Of a DNA stretch of 64,000 nt, positions 53,080 to 61,213 are shown piece after piece (position 1 is the stretch's first letter; every line of letters starts with the position of its first letter). Location: the NCBI GenBank assembly GCA_016183935.1, contig JACPDR010000028.1:62001-126000 (forward strand), given 5' to 3'. The position numbers were made by a program, and so were the translations under genes. A model generated the notes under the pieces. The model saw only the letters and a list, made by a program, of their open reading frames with translations, was not told where the DNA came from and made no database searches. The stretch is from Caulobacterales bacterium. GTDB taxonomy: Bacteria > Pseudomonadota > Alphaproteobacteria > Caulobacterales > Caulobacteraceae.

Positions 53080-53944
53080 ATGTCCGGCCGAGGGGAGTCT
53101 GGTCGGCCAGCAGGTCGTCGATGACCCGGGCCACGCCGGCCGCGCAGCGCGACCAGCCCGGCCCCGGCTCCAGCGTCGCCTCATCCAGATAGAGGGCGCG
53201 GTTCAGCTCGATCTGGACGGCGTGAAACCCGTCCGCCGGACGGCCCCAGGCCTGGGTGGTCCAGCCGCCGGAATAGGGCTGGTTCAGCGCCACCCGCCAG
53301 CCCAGCGCCTCGAACGCCCGCCGCAGCCGCCGCGTCAGCGCCGTCGCGCACGAGGCACCGTGGCGATCTCCGAGCACCACGTCGGGCCCGCGCGCCCCGC
53401 CGACCCCCTGCGTCGCCCGCGCCGGCATCGAATGCCAGTCGACCAGCACCGCCTCGCCGTGGCGGGCCCGGGCGGCGTGCATCAGGTCGTCGAGGGCGGC
53501 GTGATAGGGCGCGTGGGCGCGGCCGATCCGGGCCTGCGCCTCGTCCACCCCCAGCCGCCGGTCATAGAGCGGGCGGCCGTCGCCGGTCAGGCGCGGAATG
53601 ACCCCGTAGCCGGCGACGGTCCGCGGCGAGGCGGTTCGTCCCTCCAGCCCCTCGACCAGGGCCGGATCGAGATCGTCCGGATCGCGGTTCAGGTCGACGT
53701 AGGCGCGGCCGACCCGCCCCAGCAGCAGGGCCGCGCCGCGCTTCACGCCCGGTGCGATCAGCCGGTCGACGAGGGCGTCCTCGGCGCTGCGCAGGCTGGT
53801 CGCGGCCAGGCCCGGCGCGGCGTCCATGTCGGCGGGATAGAGGTCGCCGGAGTGCGGCGAGGCGAACACGAACCGGCCGGGCGTTTCGGGCGCGACGACG
53901 CTGAACGCCGCCTCGCCTGCCGTGTGTTCGGGACTGTCCGCCAT
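53078..53944 (-). CDS. N-formylglutamate amidohydrolase
   Basis: 288 aa from ATG 53944 (ATG 53956 and GTG 53980 are also in frame). Zn-dependent fold with FASPHSGDLYP, LNRDPDDLD, DWHSMPA and GDRHGASC and a C-terminal IELNRALYLDE, the motifs of the family. The HutG-type enzyme releases formate and glutamate in histidine breakdown; other hut genes are not in the window. Its TAA lies in the T-run of the small RNA terminator on the opposite strand. Confidence 0.88.
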   Translation of the reverse strand: MADSPEHTAGEAAFSVVAPETPGRFVFASPHSGDLYPADMDAAPGLAATSLRSAEDALVDRLIAPGVKRGAALLLGRVGRAYVDLNRDPDDLDPALVEGLEGRTASPRTVAGYGVIPRLTGDGRPLYDRRLGVDEAQARIGRAHAPYHAALDDLMHAARARHGEAVLVDWHSMPARATQGVGGARGPDVVLGDRHGASCATALTRRLRRAFEALGWRVALNQPYSGGWTTQAWGRPADGFHAVQIELNRALYLDEATLEPGPGWSRCAAGVARVIDDLLADQTPLGRT

Positions 53945-54082
53945 GCCCGATCCCATACCGTGTTTCGCGCATTGATCCACAGGTTCGCGGCGTCGGACCG
54001 GTTCGCCCGAACGGGGATTTTCATGACGGGTTTACCGATCCGGTCGTAGCGTCCGCTGACAAACACGAGGCGAAAACACTTC

Positions 54083-54439
54083 ATGGCGCGCATTCTTCTG
54101 GCCGAGGACGACCATTCGCTTCGGGGCTTCCTGACGCGGGCGCTCGAGCGGGCCGGCCATTCCGTGGTCGACTGCGAGAACGGCGACGACGCCATCGACG
54201 CGCTCGACCAGGGCCCGTGGGACCTGCTGCTGACCGACATCGTCATGCCCGGGGCCGACGGCATCGAGGTCGCCCGCGTGGCCGCCGCCCGGCAGCCGGG
54301 CATCCGCATCATGTTCATCACCGGCTTCGCCGCCGTCGCCCTGTCGGCGGCCCAGGCCACGCCGCAGGCCAAGGTGCTGTCCAAGCCCGTGCACCTGCGC
54401 GACCTGGTCGGCGAGGTCGAGCGTATGGTGGCGGCCTGA
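54083..54439 (+). CDS. cpdR: CpdR-like single-domain response regulator
   Basis: 118-aa receiver-only protein. Acidic pocket EDDHS near the N-terminus, phospho-acceptor Asp in LLLTDIVMPGADG (residue 51), Thr/Lys switch residues in MFITGF and LSKPVHL. The sequence is close in style to Caulobacter CpdR, which brings ClpXP to the cell pole and controls turnover of cell-cycle regulators. No attached output domain. Confidence 0.88.
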   Translation: MARILLAEDDHSLRGFLTRALERAGHSVVDCENGDDAIDALDQGPWDLLLTDIVMPGADGIEVARVAAARQPGIRIMFITGFAAVALSAAQATPQAKVLSKPVHLRDLVGEVERMVAA

Positions 54440-54456
54440 CGTAAAGGGGCGCTACC

Positions 54457-54477
54457 GCGATGCGCGCGGCGCATCGC
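54457..54477 (+). terminator. Hairpin after cpdR
   Basis: Perfect 9-bp stem GCGATGCGC/GCGCATCGC with a GCG loop, 18 bases after the cpdR stop. No T-run follows, so it may be a pause or RNA-stability element rather than a full terminator. Confidence 0.5.
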
Positions 54478-54637
54478 TGCCTGAGCGCGGGCGGCGCGAA
54501 GCGCCAGGCCGCGTCGGGTCGGGAGGTCCCGAAGGGCCGACGACCGCGGCCTGCCAATATGGCCCTTGCGGTCAGCGAGGGCGTCGGGTTATAGACCGCG
54601 CCTTCCTGCCCCCGGGGTGACCCGGGGCCGTCACGGC

Positions 54638-54712
54638 GGACGCGTAGCTCAGCGGGAGAGCACTTCGTTGACATCGAAGGGGTCACAGGTTCAATCCCTG
54701 TCGCGTCCACCA
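54638..54712 (+). tRNA. tRNA-Val (anticodon GAC)
   Basis: 75 bases including the encoded CCA. Acceptor stem GGACGCG/CGCGTCC (7 bp), anticodon stem CTTCG/CGAAG around loop TTGACAT, so anticodon GAC decodes GTC, and a T-arm with GGTTCAATCCC. D-arm TAGCTCAGCGGGAGAGCA is standard. Confidence 0.97.
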
Positions 54713-54773
54713 TTTTCCTCCCCCATAGTCAGACGCACGCCCTCGGGGCCGCTCCAGACTGGAGGACGTCCGC

Positions 54774-55919
54774 TTGCCAGCCTTCTATGAGTTCTTCGCC
54801 GGTGGCGGCATGGCGCGGGCGGGGCTGGGCGAGGGGTGGACCTGTCTGTTCGCCAACGACTTCGACGCCAAGAAGGGTTTCGCCTACCAGGCCAACTGGG
54901 GCACGGGTGGCGAGCTGACGGTCGGCGACATCCGCCGCCTCGACGCGGGCGATCTGCCGGGCGAGCCGGATCTGGTCTGGGGCAGCTTCCCCTGCCAGGA
55001 CCTGTCGCTGGCCGGGGTGGGGGCCGGGCTCGGCGGCGAGCGGTCCGGGACCTTCTACGCCTTCTGGGATGTGATCCGCGGGCTGGCCGGACAGGGGCGG
55101 GCGCCCCGGATGGTGGCGGTCGAGAACGTCTGCGGGGCCCTGACCTCGCACGGCGGGCGGGATTTCGAAGCGATCTGCCGGACCTTCGCCGGAGCCGGCT
55201 ACCGCTGCGGCGCCCTGGTCATCAACGCCGACCTGTTCGTGCCGCAAAGCCGGCCCCGGCTGTTCGTGATCGGGGTGCGCGAGGGGGTGGAGATCGCCCC
55301 CGAACTGCTGGCCCCCGCGCCGGTCGAGCCGTTCCACACCCCCGCCCTGAAGCGGGCCGTGGCGGCGCTGCCGGACGCCCTTCGGGACACGCTGCTGTGG
55401 TGGAACGCGCCGACGCCGGGTCGGCGCGCCGCCACCTTCGCGGACCTGATCGAGGACGAGCCGGACAGCGTGCCGTGGCACAATCAGGCCGAGACGAAGC
55501 GGCTGCTGGACATGATGTCGCCGGTCAACGCCGCCAAGGTCGAGGCGGCCCGGCGGGCCGGACGGCGCATGGTCGGCGGAGTCTATCGCCGCACGCGGAT
55601 CGACGCGTCGGGTGAACGGGTGCAGCGGGCCGAGGTGCGTTTCGACGACGTGGCCGGCTGCCTGAGGACCCCCTCCGGCGGGTCGAGCCGTCAGATCATC
55701 CTCGTGGTCGACGGGCCCCGGGTGCGGTCGCGGCTGATCTCGGCGCGGGAGACGGCGCGGCTGATGGGCCTGCCGGACGACTATGTGCTGCCCCGCAACT
55801 ACAACGACGCCTACCACGTGACCGGCGACGGCGTGGCGGCCCCGGTGGTGCGCCACCTGGCGCGACATCTGTTCGAGCCGCTGGCCGCCGCGGCTGCCCG
55901 GGCGCGCCGCGCGGCCTGA
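54774..55919 (+). CDS. DNA (cytosine-5-)-methyltransferase
   Basis: 381 aa from a TTG at 54774 with GGAGGA eight bases upstream. Motif I FFAGGGMARAGL (SAM binding), motif IV GSFPCQDLS with the catalytic Cys, motif VI VENVCG, motif VIII QSRPRLFVIG and a C-terminal motif X. A target-recognition region of about 120 residues lies between VIII and IX. No restriction endonuclease, vsr or accessory gene is adjacent, so it is a solitary methylase, lying 61 bases after a tRNA gene, a common insertion site. Confidence 0.93.
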   Translation: MPAFYEFFAGGGMARAGLGEGWTCLFANDFDAKKGFAYQANWGTGGELTVGDIRRLDAGDLPGEPDLVWGSFPCQDLSLAGVGAGLGGERSGTFYAFWDVIRGLAGQGRAPRMVAVENVCGALTSHGGRDFEAICRTFAGAGYRCGALVINADLFVPQSRPRLFVIGVREGVEIAPELLAPAPVEPFHTPALKRAVAALPDALRDTLLWWNAPTPGRRAATFADLIEDEPDSVPWHNQAETKRLLDMMSPVNAAKVEAARRAGRRMVGGVYRRTRIDASGERVQRAEVRFDDVAGCLRTPSGGSSRQIILVVDGPRVRSRLISARETARLMGLPDDYVLPRNYNDAYHVTGDGVAAPVVRHLARHLFEPLAAAAARARRAA

Positions 55920-55926
55920 TCCGGGT

Positions 55927-56349
55927 TCAGTGGCGGGGCGCGTCGCCGCCAGGCAGGCTGGCGATCGCCTCGCGGCAGGCGCGTTCGCAGTGGCGGCAGG
56001 TTTCGGCGCAGATACGGCAGTGCACATGCTCGGCCGCGTGGCGCTCGCATTCGGCCGCGCACCGGCCGCAGGCGAGTTCGCAGGCCTTCAGCTGGGCCTC
56101 GATCAGGGGCACGTCGCCGCCCGAGCGGCGGGTCGCGATCAGGCCGCTGGTCAGGCAGACGTCGGCGCAGTCCATGTTCAGCCGGATGCACTGGACCAGA
56201 AACGCGACATTGGCCTCGCCGAGGCACGCGTCGGCGCAGGAGACGCAGACCTGGGCGCAGTCGAAACAGGCCTCGATGCAGCGGACGAGAGCGGTGTTCA
56301 CCTCGCCGCGGACGTGGGGGTGGGCGGCGATCATCTGTTGGGCGTGCAT
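55927..56349 (-). CDS. Cytosolic copper storage protein, Csp3-like (DUF326 four-helix bundle)
   Basis: 140 aa with 16-17 Cys in helical repeats (CIEACFDCAQVCVSCADAC; CELACGRCAAEC; CRICAETCRHCERAC). This is the pattern of the Csp family, in which a tetramer of four-helix bundles stores many Cu(I) ions. It has no signal peptide, so it is of the cytosolic Csp3 type. ATG 56349 has GGGAG upstream. Convergent to the methyltransferase, seven bases apart; the nearby caa3 oxidase needs copper. Confidence 0.88.
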   Translation of the reverse strand: MHAQQMIAAHPHVRGEVNTALVRCIEACFDCAQVCVSCADACLGEANVAFLVQCIRLNMDCADVCLTSGLIATRRSGGDVPLIEAQLKACELACGRCAAECERHAAEHVHCRICAETCRHCERACREAIASLPGGDAPRH

Positions 56350-56442
56350 GGCACGGCTCCCGTTTCCGGCGTTCGGCTGTCCAACCGGCGGCGGGCGCGG
56401 AAGTTCGAAGCGGAGCCGCAAAATACAGGCGGCGGCGCCGGC

Positions 56443-56646
56443 TCAGGCCTGGCGCCTGCGGCCGCCGCCCGGATGGACGCCGGTCCGGCCGGTCCCGGTA
56501 TGATGTTCGATCCGGCCGTTCTCGACCTCGGTCCGCGAGAAAACCTCTTCCTGCCCGGCCTCGAGCAGTTCTTCTTCAGGCCCGCCGAGGCCGCCGACCA
56601 CGAGGCCGGCGGGCTTTGAGGCGGGCGTCTTGCCGGTCTTGTCCAT
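56443..56646 (-). CDS. Hypothetical protein (67 aa)
   Basis: From ATG 56646. Acidic middle section (GLGGPEEELLEAGQEEVFS) and a Gly/Arg-rich C-terminal tail (GTGRTGVHPGGGRRRQA). Probably disordered. No ribosome site of note. No recognised family. Confidence 0.4.
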   Translation of the reverse strand: MDKTGKTPASKPAGLVVGGLGGPEEELLEAGQEEVFSRTEVENGRIEHHTGTGRTGVHPGGGRRRQA

Positions 56647-56774
56647 GATCCGCCAACGGCACCGCCGTCGGGCGGGTTCCCTTCGGGCGGCCGCCGGCCA
56701 ACGTCGGGTCGCCGACACAGGAGCCATTGCCGGTCCCAACGCGTTTCCGCCGCAGGGCCATGGTGGAGGATCAG

Positions 56775-56984
56775 ATGGGTGCGGCTTTCATAACTTACAC
56801 GCCGTCGGGGACGAACGGGCCGCCGGCGTCCGGATCCGGTTTCGGCGCGGAGACCCTGGCCGAGCCGGACGTGCAACGTCTCGCCGAGACCTTCGCCGTG
56901 ACGCCCGAGGCGGTCCGGCTGGCCGTGGCGCGGGTCGGAACCGACTTTCGCCAGGTGCAACGCGAACTCGGAGGACGACGCTGA
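56775..56984 (+). CDS. DUF3606-like small protein (69 aa)
   Basis: GGAGGA lies four bases before ATG 56775, which decides against the in-frame ATGs at 56727 and 56760. N-terminal Gly/Pro/Ser-rich region, then VQRLAETFAVTPEAVRLAVARVGTDFRQVQREL, the helical core of DUF3606-type proteins, which resembles a small HTH. The stop TGA overlaps the ATG of the next gene. Confidence 0.65.
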   Translation: MGAAFITYTPSGTNGPPASGSGFGAETLAEPDVQRLAETFAVTPEAVRLAVARVGTDFRQVQRELGGRR

Positions 56985-57172
56985 TGGGCGCGCGAAACCC
57001 CACCGACAGGGGCCGGACGGTCCATCAGAACCAGGGCCTGGGTCAGCAGAGGGTCGGCGAGGCCGGGCCGGGAGCGAAGCAGAAACAGCGCTACCCGCCG
57101 TCGGCCGGAGGGCCGGGCTCCGGCTCGGGCGACGACGCCGAAACCAACGCCGAAAGCGAGCGGCGGCGCTGA
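56984..57172 (+). CDS. Small hydrophilic protein (62 aa)
   Basis: Starts on the last base of the preceding stop (TGATG) with GGAGGA before it. Highly polar, rich in Gly, Gln, Arg and acidic residues (…HQNQGLGQQRVGEAG… and GDDAETNAESE), so probably unstructured. Co-translated with the DUF3606-like gene. No function recognised. Confidence 0.6.
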   Translation: MGARNPTDRGRTVHQNQGLGQQRVGEAGPGAKQKQRYPPSAGGPGSGSGDDAETNAESERRR

Positions 57173-57249
57173 CGCTACGCGGAAAAACCGGAACCGCGCC
57201 GCGTTCCGGCGGTTTGCCCCTGAAGGGAAGCTGAACAGCGGGGTCTGAC

Positions 57250-59748
57250 ATGGCGCGGATCGAGAAGGGTGTGGGCCTGGGCGGCGTCGCGGTGCGCGTA
57301 CTCGCGATCCTCCTGATCCTGATCGGACTGGTGCTGGCGATCGGCGGCGGATGGCTGCTGTCACTGGGCGGCTCCTTCTACTATCTCCTCGCCGGCCTGG
57401 GGCTGATCGTCTCGGGCGTCATGCTGTTCCGGCTCAACCTGCTGGGGGCCTGGATCTACATCGGCGTCTTCGTCCTGACGGTGCTGTGGGCGTTGTGGGA
57501 AGTCGGCCTGAACGGCTGGGCCCTTGTGCCGCGCGTGATCGCGCCGGCGGTGCTGCTGCTCCTCGTCATCGCCTCGTTTCCGGTCCTCGACGGCCGTCGC
57601 GGCCGCCGACTGGCGCTGGGCGGGGCCGCGGTCTTCGTCGTCGGCGCCCTGATCGCCGGCGTGGTGGTCGCCCAGGCCAACCGGCCGGCGGCCCCGGCGG
57701 GCGCGCAATCGGTCGCGCTGGCGGCGATGTCGGAGCCGTCCCTCCGCGACGTGGGCGCCGACTGGCCGGCCTATGGCGGGACCTACAGCGCCCGGCGCTT
57801 CTCGCCGCTGACCCAGATCAACCGCGAGAACGTCGACCAGCTCGAGCGCGCCTGGACCTTCCGCACCGGCGACATCCCCGACGAGAAGTGGGGCGCCGAG
57901 ACCACGCCGCTGAAGGTCGGCGACACCGTCTACCTGTGCTCCGCCATGAACGTGCTGATCGCGCTGGACGCCCGCACCGGCGAGCAGCGCTGGCGCTACG
58001 ACCCGCAGGTTTCAGAGGACTGGATTCCCTATACGACGGCCTGCCGGGGCGTGGCCTATTATGATACGAGCGCCCCCTCCCCCGCCGCCCCCGCGACGGT
58101 GACGCCGGCGGCGGCCGCGGCTCCGGCGACCCCCGTGGCGCAACCGACGCCCGCGCCGACCCGCGCCGTCGCCACGGCTCCGGCGGCCGCCTGCGCCACC
58201 CGGATCATCGAGGGCACCCTGGACGGCCGGCTGATCGCGGTGGACGCCCGCACGGGCCGTCCCTGCGCCGATTTCGGGACCAACGGCTCGGTCGACATCA
58301 AGGTCGGCATGGGAAGGGTCATCCCCGGCATGGTGTCGATCACCTCGGCCCCGACCATCGTGCGCGGCGTCGTCGTCACCGGCCATCAGGTGCTGGACGG
58401 CCAGTACGACAAGGCGCCCTCGGGCGTGATCCAGGGCTTCGACGCCGTCACCGGCGCGCTGCGCTGGGCCTGGGACCTGGGACAGCCCGCGCTGACCGGT
58501 CGCCCCCCGGAAGGCCAGACCTACACCCTGGGCACCCCGAACATGTGGACCACGGCGTCCGGCGACGAGCGACTGGGGCTGGTCTATCTGCCGATGGGCA
58601 ACTCCGCCGCGGACTACTGGGGCGGCAACCGCACTCCCGAGGAAAACCGCTACGCCACCGCGCTGGTGGCGGTGGATGTGACCACCGGACGGCCGGCCTG
58701 GACCTTCCAGACCGTACACAAGGACGTCTGGGACTACGACCTGGGCTCGCAGGCGACGCTGATCGACTATCCCGCGGGCGGCGCCATGATCCCGGCGCTG
58801 GTCCTGCCCAGCAAGCAGGGCGACCTCTACATCCTCGACCGACGCACCGGGCGGCCCCTGACCCAGGTCGAGGAGCGCCGCGTGCCGCAGGGCGGGGTCG
58901 AGGCGCAGGACCGCACCCCGACCCAGCCGTTCTCGCTGTTCCACACCCTGGCGAAGCGCGATCTGACCGAGCGCGACATGTGGGGCATGTCGCCGATCGA
59001 TCAGATGATCTGCCGCATCGGCTTCCGCCAGGCCGCCTATGACGGCATGTACACGCCGCCGACCAGCGACCGGCGCTGGATCCAGTATCCCGGCTACAAC
59101 GGCGGCTCGGACTGGGGCGGGGTCGCGGTCGATCCGCAGCGGGGCTGGATCATCGCCAACTACAACGACATGCCCAACTACAACCGGCTGGTGCCGCGCG
59201 CCGAGGCCGACGAGAAGGGCTGGTTCCCCCGCGGAGACCCGCGCGCCGAGAAGGGCGGGGCGGGCGCGGAAGGCGCGGGCGATCCGCAGGCCGGCGTGCC
59301 CTACGCCATCGACGTCAACGCCGGCTGGCGCATGAAGTCGACCGGCATGCTGTGCAAGCAGCCGCCCTACGGCGGCATCCGGGCCATCGACATCCGCACC
59401 GGCCAGACCGTCTGGGACCGTCCCCTCGGCACGGCGCGCAAGAACGGGCCCTTCGGCATTCCGTCGATGCTGCCGATCGACATCGGCACGCCCAACAACG
59501 GCGGCTCCGTGGTCACGGCGGGCGGGCTGATCTTCGTCGCCGCCGCCACCGACGACCTGATCCGGGCCATCGACATCGAGACCGGCGAGACGGTGTGGTC
59601 GGACGTCCTGCCGGCCGGCGGCCAGGCCAATCCGATGGTCTATGAGCAGGACGGGCGCCAGTATCTGGTCATCATGGCGGGCGGCCACCACTTCATGGAG
59701 ACGCCGGTCGGAGACTATGTGATCGCCTACGCCCTGCCGGAGCGATGA
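57250..59748 (+). CDS. gcd: Membrane-bound PQQ-dependent glucose dehydrogenase
   Basis: 832 aa: five N-terminal membrane helices (about residues 12-145) that bind ubiquinone, then the eight-bladed quinoprotein domain (WPAYGGTYSARRFSPLTQIN; HKDVWDYDLGSQATL; LVLPSKQGDLYILDR; GGSDWGGVAVDPQRG). Oxidises aldoses to lactones in the periplasm and reduces quinone. Between residues about 273 and 317 a Pro/Ala/Thr-rich insert of some 40 residues replaces a short loop before CATRIIEGTLDGRLIAVDA. PQQ biosynthesis genes are not in the window. Overlaps the CtaG gene by four bases. Confidence 0.94.
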   Translation: MARIEKGVGLGGVAVRVLAILLILIGLVLAIGGGWLLSLGGSFYYLLAGLGLIVSGVMLFRLNLLGAWIYIGVFVLTVLWALWEVGLNGWALVPRVIAPAVLLLLVIASFPVLDGRRGRRLALGGAAVFVVGALIAGVVVAQANRPAAPAGAQSVALAAMSEPSLRDVGADWPAYGGTYSARRFSPLTQINRENVDQLERAWTFRTGDIPDEKWGAETTPLKVGDTVYLCSAMNVLIALDARTGEQRWRYDPQVSEDWIPYTTACRGVAYYDTSAPSPAAPATVTPAAAAAPATPVAQPTPAPTRAVATAPAAACATRIIEGTLDGRLIAVDARTGRPCADFGTNGSVDIKVGMGRVIPGMVSITSAPTIVRGVVVTGHQVLDGQYDKAPSGVIQGFDAVTGALRWAWDLGQPALTGRPPEGQTYTLGTPNMWTTASGDERLGLVYLPMGNSAADYWGGNRTPEENRYATALVAVDVTTGRPAWTFQTVHKDVWDYDLGSQATLIDYPAGGAMIPALVLPSKQGDLYILDRRTGRPLTQVEERRVPQGGVEAQDRTPTQPFSLFHTLAKRDLTERDMWGMSPIDQMICRIGFRQAAYDGMYTPPTSDRRWIQYPGYNGGSDWGGVAVDPQRGWIIANYNDMPNYNRLVPRAEADEKGWFPRGDPRAEKGGAGAEGAGDPQAGVPYAIDVNAGWRMKSTGMLCKQPPYGGIRAIDIRTGQTVWDRPLGTARKNGPFGIPSMLPIDIGTPNNGGSVVTAGGLIFVAAATDDLIRAIDIETGETVWSDVLPAGGQANPMVYEQDGRQYLVIMAGGHHFMETPVGDYVIAYALPER

Positions 59749-60482
59749 GCCCCGGCGCCCCGGCGATCTGGGCGCCCTATTGCGGGCCCGGTCCGGGGCC
59801 CGGCGAGTGGTTGACCCGTTGGAATCCCGACCCGGTGCTGATCGCCGCGCTGGCGGCCGGGCTGGCGCTGGTGCTGTGGCGGACCTCGGGGCGGAGGCGG
59901 GCGTGCGGCCTCGCCGGCATCGCCGTCCTCGCCATCATCTTCGTCTCGCCGCTGTGCGCGCTGAGTTCGGCGCTGTTCGCGGCGCGGACGGTGCACCACG
60001 TCCTGCTGGTCGCCGTCGCCGCTCCCCTGATCGCCGTCGCGTCGCCGCGGCGCCCGGTCGGTCCGCTGGCGCTGGCGACGGCGGCGCAGGCGGGGGTGTT
60101 CTGGGTCTGGCACGCGCCGGCGGCCTATGGCTGGGCCCTGTCGAACGACGCCGCCTACTGGCTGATGCAGCTCAGCCTGCTCGGCTCCGCCGTCTGGTTC
60201 TGGAGCGCCGCGCGCCGGGCGTCGGCGCCGGCGGCGGTGGCCGCCCTGCTGCTGGCCATGGTGGCCATGGGCCTGCTGGGGGCGCTGCTGACCTTCACCG
60301 GCCAACCAGTCTATGCGCCCCACTTCCTGACCACCGCCCCGTGGGGGCTGACCCCGCTCGCGGACCAGCAGGCGGCCGGGTTGATCATGTGGGCCCCGGC
60401 GGCGGCGGTCTATCTGGCGGCGGCGCTATGGGTGCTGGGCCGCTGGCTCGGGCCCGACACCCGGGGGGCCCGCCCGGCATGA
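59745..60482 (+). CDS. ctaG: Cytochrome c oxidase assembly protein, CtaG (caa3_CtaG) family
   Basis: 245 aa with seven or eight membrane helices. The caa3_CtaG features are the periplasmic TVHHVLLVAVAAPL, the WVWHAPAAYGWAL segment, and the late DQQAAGLIMW. It delivers copper or assists assembly of caa3-type oxidases, which fits the oxidase genes downstream. ATG overlaps the gcd stop (ATGA). Confidence 0.85.
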   Translation: MSPGAPAIWAPYCGPGPGPGEWLTRWNPDPVLIAALAAGLALVLWRTSGRRRACGLAGIAVLAIIFVSPLCALSSALFAARTVHHVLLVAVAAPLIAVASPRRPVGPLALATAAQAGVFWVWHAPAAYGWALSNDAAYWLMQLSLLGSAVWFWSAARRASAPAAVAALLLAMVAMGLLGALLTFTGQPVYAPHFLTTAPWGLTPLADQQAAGLIMWAPAAAVYLAAALWVLGRWLGPDTRGARPA

Positions 60483-61213
60483 TCGACCGGCTGATCGTCA
60501 ACATCCTCGAGTGGGCGGCCGGCCATCACGACGAGGGCCGCTATTCGCCGGTGGCCATCATCTTCCACTGGACCATGGCGGCGCTGGTGATCTTCCAGCT
60601 GTTCTGGGGCTGGTGGATGGGCCGGCTGCCGGTCGGCGGCGACAAGGTGGCGGCCCACGACCTGCACTATCTGGTCGGCGTGCTGATGCTGGTGCTGGCC
60701 ATGGGGCGGGGCCTGTGGCGCGCCTTGGCCCCCGGGCCTATCAACGACGCCGACAAGCCCGGCTGGGAAAGCACGGCGGCGCACGTGACCCACTACGTCT
60801 TCTACACCTGCCTGTTCGGCCTGCCCCTGACCGGCTGGGCGATGATCTCGGCCACGGCGCGCGAGCAGGAGCTGACCCTGATCGGCTTCACCCGGTGGCC
60901 GCTGATGCCGTTCGGGGACCTTGGCTTCGTCCAGCGCTGGCGGATAGAGGCGGTTTCCGAATGGATGCATTGGGGACTGGTCGTGACCCTGCTGATCCTG
61001 ATCCCCATCCACGTCGGGGCGGCCCTGAAACACCATTTCATCGACCGGGACGACGTGTTCCACGGGATGCTGCCGGTCGTGCCGCAGCTGCCGCGGCGAC
61101 GGACGCGCTGGCAGCGTCGCTATCGGGCGCTGGAGCAGCGGGTAAGGTCTCGAGCCAGGCGGCTATGGTCCGCATTTCGGCATCGGTCAGTCCCGCAACC
61201 GCGTCGGCCATGA
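60479..61213 (+). CDS. Cytochrome b561
   Basis: 244 aa. Four helices with haem-ligand His in IIFHWTMAA, HDLHYLVGVL, HVTHYVFYT and HWGLVV…PIHVGAALKHH. Quinol-oxidising cytochrome, probably carrying electrons from the glucose dehydrogenase/quinone pool. Its ATG overlaps the ctaG stop. The basic C-terminal tail of about 50 residues runs antisense to the 3' end of the cytochrome c gene at 61038-61772. Confidence 0.85.
   Translation: MIDRLIVNILEWAAGHHDEGRYSPVAIIFHWTMAALVIFQLFWGWWMGRLPVGGDKVAAHDLHYLVGVLMLVLAMGRGLWRALAPGPINDADKPGWESTAAHVTHYVFYTCLFGLPLTGWAMISATAREQELTLIGFTRWPLMPFGDLGFVQRWRIEAVSEWMHWGLVVTLLILIPIHVGAALKHHFIDRDDVFHGMLPVVPQLPRRRTRWQRRYRALEQRVRSRARRLWSAFRHRSVPQPRRP

Noticed and set aside
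53015..53090. Small ORF starting at 53015 in the small RNA region
   Set aside because: The frame runs through the terminator without a stop, so it cannot be translated as a complete peptide from that transcript.
54638..57200. Genomic island integrated at tRNA-Val
   Set aside because: No integrase and no repeat of the tRNA 3' end was seen within the window, and base composition does not change. Only the solitary methyltransferase hints at it.
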